From positions 62,001 to 126,000 of the forward strand of contig MBPM02000106.1 of NCBI GenBank assembly GCA_001695595.3: 64,000 nt of DNA, given 5' to 3'. The stretch is from Plasmopara viticola (Eukaryota > Oomycota > Peronosporomycetes > Peronosporales > Peronosporaceae). The position numbers were made by a program, and so were the translations under genes. The notes below the pieces were generated by a model. That model searched no databases, was not told the origin of the DNA, and was given only the letters and a program-made list of their open reading frames with translations. Of the stretch, positions 1 to 12,477 are shown piece by piece (position 1 is the stretch's first letter; each line of letters opens with the position of its first letter).

Positions 1-2700
1 AACTTGGTTTATTGTGGCAGGGTTAAGCTTTTTGCTCTGTGGCAAGTTACCTTGAGTATGGATCTGGATAATATTTCCAAATCAAACGCAAGTAACTGTT
101 TTCTTCTGGCGTGATATGCCACCAAAGAAATCCTCAAGCAAAAATCTATACCGTTTTGACAGAAGGCACATAGCCGCCGGAAGATCACTTTTAAGCCAAA
201 GTTATTATGAAGCGCAAAGCAGATGGACGTATCACTCGACGACAAGGTCTGCGTTGTCAGAGTTATACGCATCCGACAGGCCATCGTTTTTTTCATCGGC
301 CCCATTGTTCACCGCATTAGTTGACCTCGCACTTACAGTGGTGAGCAATTCGCAAAGCTCATCACCAACTGCATCGGTGTTATCAGCTACTGGGCAACCC
401 TTAAGATATACCGTAAGTTGTTGTCTCTATGACTCTACAATGTTTCTTGTCCCTGAATTTATTAGTAACACTAATTATTGCTTTTAGAATAATCGCGGTC
501 TTTCCTGTTCTGACAAATGAGGCACGGAAGGTGAATATGACGACAAGTCCAACAGCTTTGAAGCTTCACCAACCTTGTGAAGCTGGTATTACAACATTGT
601 CACTACTTTGAGACACTTTTGCAGCCCCAGCGAGCAATGAGACAGGTGGGTATTTGCCGAATTGCTCGTGACTTTTTCTATCTTTTTTATCGCTTAAAGG
701 TGAATGTGTCTTCGATCAATTGGGCGGAGGTTATTGGGATCTCGTCGTGGCGGAGTCAAAATTCCTTTCGGCTCTTTCTTGCCTTGAACTTTTTTAACAC
801 GACCTGACTCGGATATGACTTTGTGTTCTTCAAGAACGACGCTGATTACTTCAGATACCAGTATTGCTGGGTGTAAAAGCTCTGATAGCTCGCTAAATCC
901 AGGCTCTAGCATCGCGCAAGGTAGACTAAAGATGGGTCTAACAGGTTGCAGTCCAAAAGAGTTTAAGCTTGGCGACTAAACCCGAAGGAATACTCTCTAT
1001 TGCTGCATCAGACGTGGGAACATACTATGCAGGAGTAGAAAAGCATTTATAAGAATGCCTTAACTGCTATGTCAAGCTTATAACTTGCTACCAAACTGTT
1101 TTGCCATACGTTAAGGTCACCCATCGATTTCAAGCTTGCTCAGTCTATGGATTTCAAATCAAATGACGACTCTCTTCGAAGAACATTACCTTCAGGCAAT
1201 ATTCGTAGAAGTAGTGACGGCCCAAATTTTGTATTTGACGTGTACACAAAGCCAATTTTTTCAAAGCATAACTTTGCTATCATTACTATCGAAGACTGTG
1301 CTACTTACAGCGAAGTCGTTTATTGTCTTGCCAAACTTGCCTCGTTCTACGGCCGTAGTTTCACCATCAATAGGTAATCAGTTGTAGCCGGGGCTGATGT
1401 GCAGCTGGTGTTGCGGCCAGTAACTGCTGAGCACGTGAATATCGTACAACTCTGAAGGCATCACTTTTAGTCGTTGTCTGTTTGAGAAGCAATAGATATG
1501 TCTGAGTTGATAGACGGGATAGCTATCCGGTGAAAACGGTGTTTTTCTTTAAAAAATACCGTATATCTTTTTCACCAGATGGCTGTAGAATTCGGGCCTT
1601 GATAGAGGCTGCTGTTTTGCCTGTGCTTGTGCATTCAGCGCTCTGTCCTGATTTCTTTTAATAAGACTTTCAGACGATACATAAGACTGAAAGCGCTCGT
1701 ACCCACGCAAGCGTAGGAACCTATATGAAGGCTACAAAAATGTTAATCCAATTAACTACATACAGTGCTCAGGGCATCTCTGCATATCACCAAAAACTCA
1801 CCGCTGTTGTGTAAACCAAAGAGTGTCCAATACTCAATAATTTGAACAAGGATACCGTTTCACCCTAAGGCAACGAAGACTAAGTCCTGCATTTTTGCCA
1901 AAATAATTTCTGTCTGTTACTACGATGTCAAGGCTAATCATGTGACCACTCGAACGATCTTGGATTTACGCTTAACAGATTCTAGTCCATTATATTAAAA
2001 TCAGCCAGAAGATAGCTGACTGATTTTTTTAGTATGATAAGGTGGATTTCTACTGATGTAATTGAGAGAAATCGCTGTTGTCGGAATCGAACCGAGCAAC
2101 TCTTGTCATAGCTGCCATAAGTTTATAAATTACTTCTTCAAATCAATTTTTTATGTTAGCCACTTTTTCGCTCTTTTGCTTATAGCTTTGAAAATTGCAA
2201 ACAGGGAGATGCGCTACAAAACTATTATTGGTTGGCCTAGAGTAAAATTGAGCCCTAACATTGAGTAATATTCGACAAATGTTAAGTACAGCATACGGCT
2301 TTCAAATTGTGAGGCGATCTGCATTAGTTTTAGGGAGCCATTCAGATGACATTGCAAGATGAGAGGGTGGGTCCGCAGAAATTACTTTGTACCCTTAAAA
2401 TTCACAGTATTATCTTAATAGGAAGCCTCCGCTGTCACGTGAGCAATTCGAGCTTATTTACACCGTTTCAAGATTGACAAAAATTTCACTAAATTTCTGC
2501 GCTTGAAAACGAATGACTTGGCTTTTGCTTATTATACAGTAAAAAAAATCTTGCGTAACATCTAATACCATAACAGCGCGCGATACTTAATTCACGGCCC
2601 GGGTGTACTGGGTACGCTCACACCAGATTATGAGATGGATATTACCATATCCGAATAAAAAGCTCGGAAATATATCACGAAGGCTAGTACGCGTAGCGGT
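1..2700. other. decayed intergenic DNA, no supported gene
   Basis: Both strands hold only short open frames of up to about 120 codons, without a recognisable domain, repeat or splice structure. A frame at about 1,147-1,377 (+) has fairly protein-like composition, but I do not recognise it. Because a gypsy integrase relic follows directly downstream, part of this stretch may be the worn upstream part of that element. That is inference from position only. Confidence 0.4.
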
Positions 2701-2708
2701 ATACTAGC

Positions 2709-3500
2709 GTGCTCGATAATGATACCACATTAACTGTTGAGCGCGCTGACAGCATTTCTTTGCCTGAATTTACGACATTCTCGACATTCAAAGACATCTT
2801 TCAGCGTACTACGGCAATTTGTACGCTCATTGTCGCCCTTGTTAGCGCGATAGGTCTGTTAAAGCCAACACATTCAGTCTATGAGGTCATGCCAACCATT
2901 GTGTTTCATCAAGCAAACCTTGATGAATGCATCTTCACAGCAAAGAGAGATCAAAATTTGGCTGCTTCGTAAGCAGCCATGATATTCGTGCAATTTCAAA
3001 TGGGGTATCAGAAGCATCTTATTCTCGATAAGATCTCAATACGATTTGCATTGTTTAGCCAATCACTTGAGATGTAGTCTGGCATTCTCGCAAAGTCTAT
3101 CTTAAACCTCAAGGAATCGGATGTCGAATAATGCATTGTGATCGTTATGACTTTATCAAGAATTGTATGTAACGTACGCTATTGTTTCGCTCTGCCGGCC
3201 AAAGCAAATTTGTTTTTGTATTTCAAAACACTTCAGACCATGTTATTTGTTACTTGGCGCTCCATTCAATGGCCAAAAGACAGAGAGAAACCTTTCTACT
3301 TGGTACACGGTGGCCTCACACATACAAGTGCGCCGCAAAATACGGAGAAACTATTAAAAGCTGATGGCAACCCGACTATCGCAGGGCCTGTGTGGCATCG
3401 ACGCAAAATCTTTCATTCAGCACATATCTTTGCCTCCATTACAGAAAAGCAAGCCATCAGGCTGTCTAAAGATGCAGTATTGTACTATTATGGTATTTAA
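2709..3500 (+). pseudogene. Ty3/gypsy integrase relic
   Basis: Three plus-strand blocks in different frames follow the order of a retrotransposon integrase. The segment near 2,990-3,050 resembles the region around the second catalytic Asp of the DDE core. The segment near 3,280-3,350 contains PFYLVHG, which resembles a motif common in the C-terminal part of oomycete Ty3/gypsy integrases. A basic, helical-looking tail follows to the stop near 3,498. Stops and frame changes separate the blocks, so no complete enzyme is encoded. I see no LTR pair around it. Motif recognition is fair for the PFYLVHG block and weak for the rest. Confidence 0.4.
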
Positions 3501-6500
3501 ATAAATATATCTGCGGTCTACGTAGGCTGTTCTAAGACAATGTTCCGATCACTAGAACTCGACTGTTGATGCAACTATCAAATGCTTTTTGTCCGACCAA
3601 GCGAGTTAATTATATGTTCAAAAGCCTAGTATGTCTCCTACGCGATAGTTCCTCAAATCGTTGGGTCAATCAGTTGCCAGTAGTCGACCTTGTACTTAGC
3701 AATCCGGTAGACCGATCAACAATTTATAGCTGCTTTACTATAAGAAAAGTACTTGGAGTTAGCGATTCACGAGCTCAAAGGAGAGAGAACTCTATTGACA
3801 ATAAGTGGAGGCAGTTCTAAAAGAAGTATGAGTGCATCTGCCTGGACAAACAAGAATTAACATGTCAATATTCAAAACACACCGATACTAGTCAGCTAAG
3901 AAGAACAAGGCATATAGAGAGTACGAACCAACCATTTTACCAAGTTTGTTCGATGGTAGCGAAAAGATAAAATACTGTTTTACCAGGCCTTTTTGCAATC
4001 TCAAACTGTCTTCGATCAGTGTACGTACTTGGATTTTTATAAATAACATTAGCGCGCTCAATAAATCACTTGGATCGTATGAAAAGGTACTTCGATCCCC
4101 AATTATCTGACTATCCGGATTACAGTCTTATGGTTTTCCTAGCACCATAGGGAGGCTTATAATTGCTACTTGTGTAACGACTACCACAATGCAAGGACGG
4201 CCGTACCTAGAGGATTTAGCAATTTGGCCAGGCGAATGCGCTTGTAGCTCATTGAGTTTCTAGCGCGACACAAGTAAGGTGAGCTGAGACGCATAGCGCA
4301 GTGGTGGTGACTTGTACCTGTACTTGACGGTACAACTAGACACCAGCTGTGCTGTTGACCTTCGCCTTTTCGGTCACATGGGTCATTTACTTTTCAAGTG
4401 CAGCCTTGTCATCCTTCCTCATAGCGTAATTTATCTCGCTAGCTACTGGTTTTCAGGACTCGTCTCCAAGCCAAACGGTGATATCGCCTGCATATCCGTA
4501 TTAAAACTGGCTATCTGCCAGTGAGCTAAGGTACTTACTTTTGACCGGTGTAACTGCTTTCATTAAAGTCTTTGTCTTTAAACTTGAAAAAGCCAAACGA
4601 TATTCGTCCGGACGAATTTGACGCTTCTTGGTTTACTTGCTCAAGAGTTGTAGGTATTTAGGAGGTATTTATCGCTAAAAAATAGTTGGCGGAGTGATAT
4701 TTTTATATAGCCCTCTTTAGTCTTATTGGGAGATAGCATTGCAGCCATACAGAAAACCAAGCTTTAAATGTATAACCTCATTTTCGTTTATCAAAGCTTA
4801 AAAAAATGCCGATCTTAATTTGGCGACAGACATAAAACCGGTACAAAACCAGCCAGGCTTAAACAACGTAGAAGTCGTTAGCTTTTATAGATGATGTATT
4901 CTATCATTGTGGCATGATATCATATCGCGACAAAATGAATATTTGCATCATAGTACAAATTGGGTACTTATAGTACATTTTAGGTCAGGCTTCTCTGGCT
5001 TCGATCCTGAGGCTAAGAAAGCACATTTGTTGCACCAGTTAATTTTATGTGCTATGAAAAAATGCGTAAGGCCAAAACATATGTGGTTTCCTTTCTTCTT
5101 TGACTACTGAGTGGAAACACATCTATAATCGAGCTTTATTGATGGCAAATAGAAAGAATAAATGATCAATGACCGAAGCAACATCGAGTATAGGTTGACC
5201 TACAATATGTATGTCACCAAAAACATTACCACAACTAGAAGAAGCATGTTTGCTGCAAGATTTTATTGGGTGGGAATAACATACACCACCAGTTTACTCA
5301 TACAAGCTCTCGATACAATTTCAGCTTTTGAATGCATGTTTCTTCGTTGACAACGACGATGCGAGTAGCAATAGTAAAACAAGTGACGAAAAAAGCGCTC
5401 GAACTTAAGCTAACCATGATTAATTTAGATTGGGAGATATCGCTTCAAAGCAAACCAATTTTTCTTTTAAAAGAAGACCTTGCTTATTTTTTTTTCTCCA
5501 ATCTTGGCTTGAAAAAGTTGGCCGAGCCAAATAATTATCGACTTCGCTGTAAAAGTTTATCATTATCCAGTTCGCTGAAAAGCTTTACATTACGATCACT
5601 CTGAGCACTGATGTAAAGGCGAACCTACTTTAAAAAATTATCTAAAATTTGCTTATAATAAGATTGCTTCCTGATAATCCAACATCTTGATTGCCTAATT
5701 ATCTTCTAGAAGTGTTGCCAGATGGAATTTTTTATGCGGCACGCACACACTTTTTTTTTTGCTGCATCTCTACACTTCCAAGCCCGCTCTTTATTTATGA
5801 TCTGGCCTTATGTTCTTATTGTACAGTAGATCAGAGACACACATCTCCGAAGCTTAGCGATGCACCAGTGATACAGAGGCGTCGGCAAAGGCTCGACTTT
5901 CACGAAAACTGGCCCTATCTGTCGTACTTTTGATACAGGTCCTAGACCACCGTGCCTCAAACGAGCCCCTCAATCTCTGTTGGACAGACATGCGCATAAG
6001 TGCCAAGGTGCTTAAATAGATTTCTGCGGCTGCGTGTCAAATGATGTTATTCGAATACTTTTGTAATTTGAAAATACAAGCACATTTTTGTAAAGGTTGG
6101 TGGCATCATTCTAATTTATAGGCAATTTTTTGTTGTACTTGACGAAGGCAGAATTATAGAAATCAGCTAGAAATTTGACTTATCCAAATGTTAGAAACAT
6201 ATCAGCGTCCAGAACTGTTGTCAAAAGTGCAGCGTAAATGCTCTGGTATTTGCTCTTCAGACAAGAAAATGCAATACAACTACATTTTGATGTATCCGTC
6301 GCTGATCGACGAAGTGAGGTAACAATTACATCACTCCATCTATCGTAAATTGCTGTTCTCGCTCTACCAAAGTTTTACAGCTTATGCGGGAAATTACGGG
6401 ACCACATCGACGAGAATCTTAGTTTTGGGCACGTAAAAAATTGAGTTTGGCAACGAAGAGCCAGCAGGTGGTGAAGCGATATCTATTTCTGCTCTTTTAG

Positions 6501-7024
6501 TCTTTAATATGAAGAATGATGTTTTCGTATAATATTGAAGCATGTGAATGACGCCGCCCACAAGCTCTTATTGTATAGCAGCAATAGCAGATGTGAACAA
6601 TTTTATTTGCATTCCTCTTCCTGCTCCAATGTATGGTAAATTTGAGGCGGACAAATCTTCGACAATTATTGCCAAAATGTGCTCAGTCGTGGATCTCGTA
6701 CACGTAAGGAAATCTGCTCGGCGTATTTGTGCATCTCTCACCAGAGCTTTCTTACGCTGACTAGATTGGCAGTGGCATGTACTTTTTGTCAGAGTTCTTA
6801 GCTCAATAACTTTTTCTTTCAAACCCGCTCCGACAACACATCGCCTACGTAACTTGCAAATATTTTGCGTCAACACATTTGTTAGCCCAGGTCACAATGC
6901 TAGCTTGCTGGCTAAGCTTATTATCACGAGCTTTGATAAAATATATATCGTCATTTAAGCGAGAGATGGAGCACGTGATAGTCATTGTCGATGCTTTGAG
7001 CCTGAGACTCGAGCAACCGGAACC
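3501..7024. other. gene-free, strongly decayed DNA
   Basis: I see no gene, tandem repeat or element termini here. Open frames are short and unconvincing (for example 5,332-5,604 on + and 6,568-6,876 on -). Composition is AT-rich with scattered homopolymers. It probably consists of old transposon sequence beyond recognition, which is inference. Confidence 0.4.
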
Positions 7025-7305
7025 CACTCTAGGACGAGAGGCTGATAGCTATCCAATTCGAGACCGATTTCGTACCTTTCATTACATAAAAGGAATTTTT
7101 CAGTCAGTGGGGCGTCCAGCTCACTTGGCTACCACTCCCATTTCGAATGCAGGTTGGCAGGTCAGTTAAACTTGAAAAATGTGATTGCTCGACAACTTAA
7201 GCGAAGCATCTCCGTTTGCCTAATGTCGAATTCTATGGGTTTCGAATTAGGTACCTCCCAAACCTGGGTCGAGCGAATATCCACTCGGGCCTGGAGGTCG
7301 GTGCG
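7025..7305 (-). repeat. old copy of a tRNA-derived SINE
   Basis: This stretch aligns by eye, with many substitutions, to the SINE at 62,884-63,205 in the same orientation. Shared blocks include TAGGTACCTCCC (7,250-7,261), CCTGGGTCGA just after it, and TCAGTGGGGCGTCC against TCAGTAGGGCGTCC near 7,100. The tRNA-like head lies at the right end and its internal promoter boxes have drifted. I find no clear target-site duplication. It sits about 370 bp upstream of the DUF92 gene. The two copies together define a SINE family rather than a one-off sequence. Confidence 0.6.
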
Positions 7306-7672
7306 TCGTAGCCCGAACATCACGACAGTGACACAAGCGATCAATTATTAGAGGATAGAAGTGAAAAAAAATGCCATTTCTAAAGCCGAGGCGCAATTTA
7401 AAAAATGTTTTTCTTTCAATAAAAACGACCAAATTGCTTGGTGCGCCAATTGTGTTGTAGTTGGGTCTCGTACTCACTCACACTGTACGTCAGACCGTAT
7501 GACCACATGTGACAGATTACCTTACGAAGTGTAGATTACCGAATGTCTAGTTTCGCACCAGTGCTTAATACATTTTGCATTCTGGTAAAATTTTAAAATT
7601 GAGTCCCTTTTGAAATATTGCCTCTTTTGAAGACATTTTTAAAACCGATTCGATTGTATCATTTATCGAGTA

Positions 7673-8584
7673 ATGTTTGTCCCAGCGTTTCGTGTGCTGA
7701 TGGCAGCTCTCCTTGCTGGATATTTGGGCTACCGTGGTTTCAGAAAGCAGTCGCTGGACGTATCGGGTGCGATAGCAGCCTGTTTTGTGGGGTTCATCAC
7801 GCTTGCATCAGGCTACCGATTCGGTACATTAAAAGTATTATAATCCAACAACAAGATATTGTAACCATCTTTTACAGGCATTTTGCTACTGGGCTTCTAC
7901 CTTTCCGGCAGCAAGCTCACGAAGGTGCGGGCCAGCGCCAAACAGCAGCTGGATGCCAACTACAAATCTGGTGGACAGCGCTCCGCACGCCAGGTGCTCG
8001 CATGTAGCCTCCTGGCCACATTAATTGCCGTCTACTCTGTCGTTTATTACGGCGACGACGATATTGCCATCGATTTCAAACGTGCTCCAGCACGTAGCTA
8101 TCTTATGGCTAGCTATATTGGCCATTATGCGTGCTGTGCGGCCGACACGTGGGCGTCTGAGATCGGCGTGCTTAGTAAGAGTGAGCCGCGGCTTATTACG
8201 ACCTTGCGACGGGTGCCGCCCGGCACAAATGGCGGTGTGTCTGTACTAGGTCTGATCATGTCGACCTTGGGTGGAGTCTTTATAGGTGGTCTATACTATG
8301 TGGGGAGTCTTTTTTCCGGTACGGCGCAGCTTAGAGTCGTCACGCTGGGTGCGGTGACAGGATTCTTTGGCTCCGTTTTGGACTCGCTGCTAGGCGCCAC
8401 GCTACAGGCCACCCACTTTGACCGATCGTCTCGCAATGTTTGCAATAAATACGCATATGAGGGCGACGTTGAGCACATTTGTGGCTTCGATCTTCTGAGC
8501 AACGAACAGGTGAACGTCGTGTCTGTATTTGTAACGACGGCAGCTAGCGGCTTTGTGGCGAATTATCTGTTTCCGAGCGTGTGA
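7673..8584 (+). CDS. DUF92 / TMEM19-family membrane protein
   Basis: Two exons, 7,673-7,823 and 7,878-8,584, are joined across a 54-bp GT...AG intron with a pyrimidine-rich CTTTTACAG acceptor; the split Gly-51 codon restores the frame. The product is 285 residues, a usual size for the family. Family hallmarks visible are ADTWASE (139-145), PPGTNGGVS (164-172) and GSVLDSLLGATLQ (215-227). Five or six hydrophobic segments, including residues about 2-18, 33-60, 90-106, 173-193 and 203-225, predict a multi-pass membrane protein. DUF92 members include human TMEM19 and plant VTE6-like phytyl-phosphate kinases; the actual reaction here cannot be fixed from sequence. The start is the first Met of the open exon and gives a hydrophobic N-terminus. 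Neighbours on both sides are repeats, so no operon-like context exists. All family motifs look intact. Confidence 0.9.
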
Positions 8585-9061
8585 GTTTGGAAGCTTTTTT
8601 TTATATGCAAAAACGCTGGAATTTGCTTATATTTGTTAACGATATCAAAAACAATTAAGAACAAGCTTCTACATGATACTTCGCTTGTCAATCGGCCATA
8701 GTAGAGCTAACAAAGGGTGCTTATACTTGATTACTTGCTGCAGAACTGACTCATGCCATTCGCGCTTCTCCGCTCACCCGCGAACGCACATTTAATATAA
8801 TAAACCTCGTCTCAATTTGCAAGTGTAAAATAGCAACAAAACGAAATTGTTGAAGTTAGATGGTGACAAGCACAAGGAACGTGGCAAGAGTCAAAAGGTC
8901 CTTTAATCGCGATTACACTCACACAACTGCATTGACACTAACGGCTTAGTATGCTACCAACGTGAAAATTACATGGGATGTAAAACTGCTACGTTGAAAG
9001 TTTAACACATGGTGCAGAAAATGTGCAAAACTAAAAGCCACATTTGTATGTATAGATAGAA
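8585..9061. other. 3' flank of the DUF92 gene
   Basis: AT-rich, non-coding on both strands, presumably including the 3' UTR. AATATAATAAACC near 8,792 is a possible poly(A)-related site but not decisive. The foldback cluster begins at its right end. Confidence 0.4.
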
Positions 9062-9147
9062 AGGGAGCCGTCAACTAGCCCCCTCCCCTTTTCGTTAACC
9101 AGCCCGCCCCCCTTCTTGTTAGCCAGCCCCCCATATTTATATAAAAG

Positions 9148-10513
9148 GTAAGACCTAGGAAAACTTTACTTTTCACTCACCCTTTCTTTAATTTTCACTC
9201 ACCCGTTGATTAATTGGTCAAATTTAGCATTTCTGTAGTGCGCCACACTTATCTAAACACTTTAAACGCATGTATTTCGACATTTTTTTTTGGGAGCCGC
9301 TAACTTTCACCCACTTTTCGCTAACTTCCACCCAGTCTGCGATTATATAGAGCCCTCAACCCCAATACACAACGGTGATTGGCTATAAATACCTCGATCG
9401 TGACGAAATATACAAAAGGCAGCTTTGCTCGAATCTGCTTTTTTTCCCATGTCAATTTGAATGCACAATCTGCTGTAGTCACTTTGAAAGAGGAAATCTC
9501 ATTTATTTGATGACTATTAAGAGCATGAATTCTAATGCAGGCATACGTCAATGCCAAATTGCCTCCAGACAGTGTTAGCGTGTGCCTTGACACCACCGAC
9601 ATTACCCGTGGTTCATTATATAAACCCCTAACCCCAACACACATGCAGTGAGATTATATAGAACCCCTAACCCCTATACACTTGCGGCTCCTTGGGTGCA
9701 TCACAATCGACACAGCGCAATCCTTCGGAGTTCGAGCTTGTTGAAGACACGCTAACACTGTCTAGAGGCATTTTGGCATTGACGCATGCCTGCGTTAAAA
9801 TACATGCTCTTAATAGTCATCAAAGAAATGAGTTTTCTTCTTCCAAAGTGACTACAGCAGATTGTGCGATCAAATTGACATGGGGAAAAAGTAGATTCGA
9901 GCAAAGCTGACATTTGTATATTTTGACACGAGAGAGGTATTTATAGCTAATCACCGTTGTGTATTGGGATTGGGGGGTCTATATAATCGCAGACTGGGTG
10001 GAATTTAGCGAAAAGTGGGTGAAAGTTAGCGGCTCCCTTTTTTTATTGAGGTTCAATGTTATCAGGCTGGGGGAGCGCGACTTTATTTTTCGCAAGTTCT
10101 AGAGTTGTGCCCTGCTTGATTGCAATTGCGAAATCTTCGTCGCGGTGGAGCATTTTCCGCATTCTCCTCGTCCTTTGGAGCAGTTCAGGAAAGGGCCTTA
10201 ACGGCGCCATCTCTTTTATTCTCAACTTTTCTTCTGTGTAACACTACAAGAGCATATCCTTTTGATAAAGAATGGGAAAAAACGGCATCTCTCGCCTCCT
10301 CGAAAGATTGGTAAGAAAGTGCGGGAGGGGTAGCTAGGCCGTTCATTGTGGGTGCTTAGTAGGATATGGGTGCGTAGAAGGATGTGGGAGTAGAAAGTGA
10401 GAGTAGAAAATGAGTTTAGTAATGAGTTTAGACTAAGTGTGGCGCACTACAAAAATGCTAAATCTGACCAATTGATCAACGGGTGAGTGAAAATTAAAGT
10501 TAACCTGAGACCT
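9148..10513. mobile_element. outer inverted-repeat element around the 746-bp foldback
   Basis: Left arm 9,148-9,265 and right arm 10,426-10,513 are inverted copies of each other; shared blocks are TTTTCACTCACCCGTTGAT and GTAGTGCGCCACACTTA. The right arm is shorter and diverged. The interior holds the complete foldback 9,292-10,037 and about 390 bp of unrelated sequence. The outer arms may be the remains of an older element into which the inner one jumped. No coding capacity was seen. Confidence 0.6.
9292..10037. mobile_element. foldback / MITE-like element with ~290-bp inverted arms
   Basis: Left arm 9,292-9,584 and right arm 9,747-10,037 are inverted copies over nearly their full length, including ends GGGAGCCGCTAACTTTCACC and its complement. 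A 162-bp spacer contains two further copies of an ATTATATA...CCCCTAACCCC block that also occurs near the arm ends. The element is flanked by T runs on both sides (9 on the left, 7 on the right), which could be a target-site duplication of T's or simply the target. Open frames inside are mirror images of each other and not genes. This fits a non-autonomous DNA element that would fold into one long hairpin. Confidence 0.8.
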
Positions 10514-10999
10514 ATTGACCTATTCACAAATATAACTGCAATCAAAAGTGTGCATTCAAAAGCTGAGTGTCCTACCAATGTGGTAAGTTTTTATGAGCGT
10601 GGCGCTCTTTGTACGCCACTGGCGTTGCATGTCGAAGTATCGTGCACTTTGAAAAGAAACATAACGGAGCATTATGTGATTACACAGTATCCGTTCACTT
10701 AATGGATTTTATATGAGTGTGATTCTGCCTATAAATCGGACATCTGAGTAGGTGGAGCAATCGTGCCTACCCTAAACAAATTTTGCAAGTATGATGCGCT
10801 AGACAAGAATGAAAGATGGAGAAATGCTTCGAAAGCAAGTCCAGCGCGCGAAGGCTTTGACACGATTGCGGTGATAGCGTGACAGGATACAAGTTTAGAT
10901 CATAGGCAGACGGCGAGTCAAGAAGTACATCTTGTACAGTCGCACCGCAACAATACGAAACGCAAAACGGCTTTCTTTTACTAATAAAAGTACCTTTTT

Positions 11000-11262
11000 G
11001 TTAGCCAGCCCCCCCTCCTTAATGCAGTACCCCTAAGCTAAAATAATGATCTAAGATTGGCTGCATAGATTTTAATGTTCTGTAGGTTAAAGAGCATTCG
11101 CAATGCAAAAAGACTTTGCAAACATTCACCTCATCACCACTTTTCCATTGCGAATGTTCTGCACCCAACAGAACATTTAAGTTCAATGCTGTTCGATCCA
11201 GCCAATTATAAATCATTATTATAGCTTAGGAGTACTACATTAAGGAGGGGGGGCTGGATAAC
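11000..11262. mobile_element. 263-bp hairpin MITE
   Basis: The left end GTTAGCCAGCCCCCCCTCCT is mirrored at 11,243-11,262. The inverted match continues inward through AAGCTA.AATAATGAT, a TTGGCTG block, TAAATGTTCTGT and GCATTCGCAATG, so nearly the entire element folds into a stem. No coding frame. The G-run beyond its right end (11,267-11,276) belongs to the outer cluster. Confidence 0.75.
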
Positions 11263-11290
11263 GGAAGGGGGGGGGGTAGCTGGTTAGCGG

Positions 11291-11811
11291 TGTCCAAGAT
11301 AAGGTAATAAAAGCACTTATAGCTAACTACAAGTTACAGCCTCGTCATACGTGAAAACAAAATTTGCTAACAATGCAAAGGCCTGTGTCAATGTCTCATT
11401 GCACATGGGTCACGTGTGAACCTTTGTATATTTAAGGCACACTTGCGACACGGTAGTGATTACTAGCTTGCAGGGTATTTATATAAATGCTTTGAAAGAG
11501 CTTTTTTTAATAAATCCCCCTACTACTTTTAGCAGTACTTATAGTTAGGTATACACTAACCTTGTTAGGTCAACAGTTTCTTACCACGCAGTTACATAAA
11601 GTCCGACTTTGATAGAACGATGTTGGCCTATGCATAATGGATCCTTTTTCCAATATATGCTATAGCCTGTTTACCGGTACGATCACGATTTTTTTGCTTG
11701 TCGTAAATTTGTGGTCGACATATACAATGTACGGCATATACACCATGGTAAGTGACTCGACCATTTAGGCAAGATTCAAATTCAGTCAAGCAGAAGTACA
11801 ACTTAGTTGAC
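11291..11811. other. intergenic, nothing recognised
   Basis: No gene or repeat was recognised. The stretch 11,700-11,760 precedes the LTR fragment and may belong to the same element, but I cannot align it elsewhere in the window. Confidence 0.3.
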
Positions 11812-12206
11812 TTACGAGACCGATTGTCCACTCATTCTTAAGCTGATATATGACGTAATTGTCGTCACCGGCAGGTTGGCCGGCAACGTCATAAAAATTA
11901 CATTGCTCCAAAAATACATATACATTGGTATAGTATGATGTGGCTGCATGATTTCAAACCAAGAATCAAGGTCCAAATGTCCCATTATCACTGGAAGTAC
12001 TGGTTGAAATTGAACTTGTATGTCTGAAAATCCAGGTGAAGTAGAGGAGTGTGCCAGACATTGGTGCCGAGTACCATCAGTTAGGTTGCAGCAAGACAAG
12101 AATCCGCTAAAGCTTTCGATTTGATATCACTTCTCAATCTGCTTTTAGCAGCCAATAGTTTTCCTCCGTCGACTTCGCCACGTTCGCCGCCCAAACCTCA
12201 GTTGAC
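11812..12206 (+). repeat. LTR plus leader fragment of a Ty3/gypsy element
   Basis: The left part (TATGACGTAATTGTCGTCACCGG from 11,849) matches the 3' LTR-like block near 44,490-44,640 of the decayed gypsy element. The right part (TTTGATATCACTTCTCAATC near 12,119) matches the block near 39,305-39,325, the 5' side of the same element. From 11,878 to 12,206 it is also the inverted copy of 12,635-12,962. It therefore represents an LTR and the start of the leader, without gag or pol after it. Confidence 0.65.
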
Positions 12207-12477
12207 AATGGTAAGAGAGGTTTATAAATCGGGACTGAAGTCTTTGTACTTGTCACACTATACATTGCCATTTCTCATTATAATTTTCTAGCTTACAGTT
12301 TTTGGTGTTTTGCTATGATTGTCGTCTACCTTATAGTATTTGACCTATCTTTTTTTGCATTGACTATTTTCTAAAATATAGTTTGATTTAGGTCCACAAG
12401 AGAATTTTATCGACATAATGTTGTGGTGCATCGAACTGACTACGTACTATCAAGATAATGATGGTAGCAATAAGCAT

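Larger units (their letters stand above)
9062..11290. repeat. nested inverted-repeat (foldback) cluster
   Basis: Several inverted pairs are nested here. A C-rich segment at 9,062-9,135 is roughly the reverse complement of the G-rich segment at 11,230-11,290. Segments 9,148-9,265 and 10,426-10,513 form a second pair. Inside lie a 746-bp foldback element (9,292-10,037) and a 263-bp hairpin element (11,000-11,262). GTTAGCCAGCCCCCC recurs at 9,117 and 11,000. The picture is repeated insertion of related non-autonomous elements into one another. No transposase frame is present. Confidence 0.7.

Noticed and set aside
8296..8502. Minus-strand and third-frame open frames within the DUF92 gene
   Set aside because: Shadows of a gene whose plus-strand frame contains all family motifs.
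9321..9644. Mirror-image open frames in the foldback element (also 9,692-9,910)
   Set aside because: They encode near-identical peptides because the arms are inverted copies; no transposase motif.
9611..9682. CCCCTAACCCC blocks as interstitial telomere repeats
   Set aside because: Only isolated short blocks, not tandem, and part of a longer ATTATATA-containing repeat of the foldback element.
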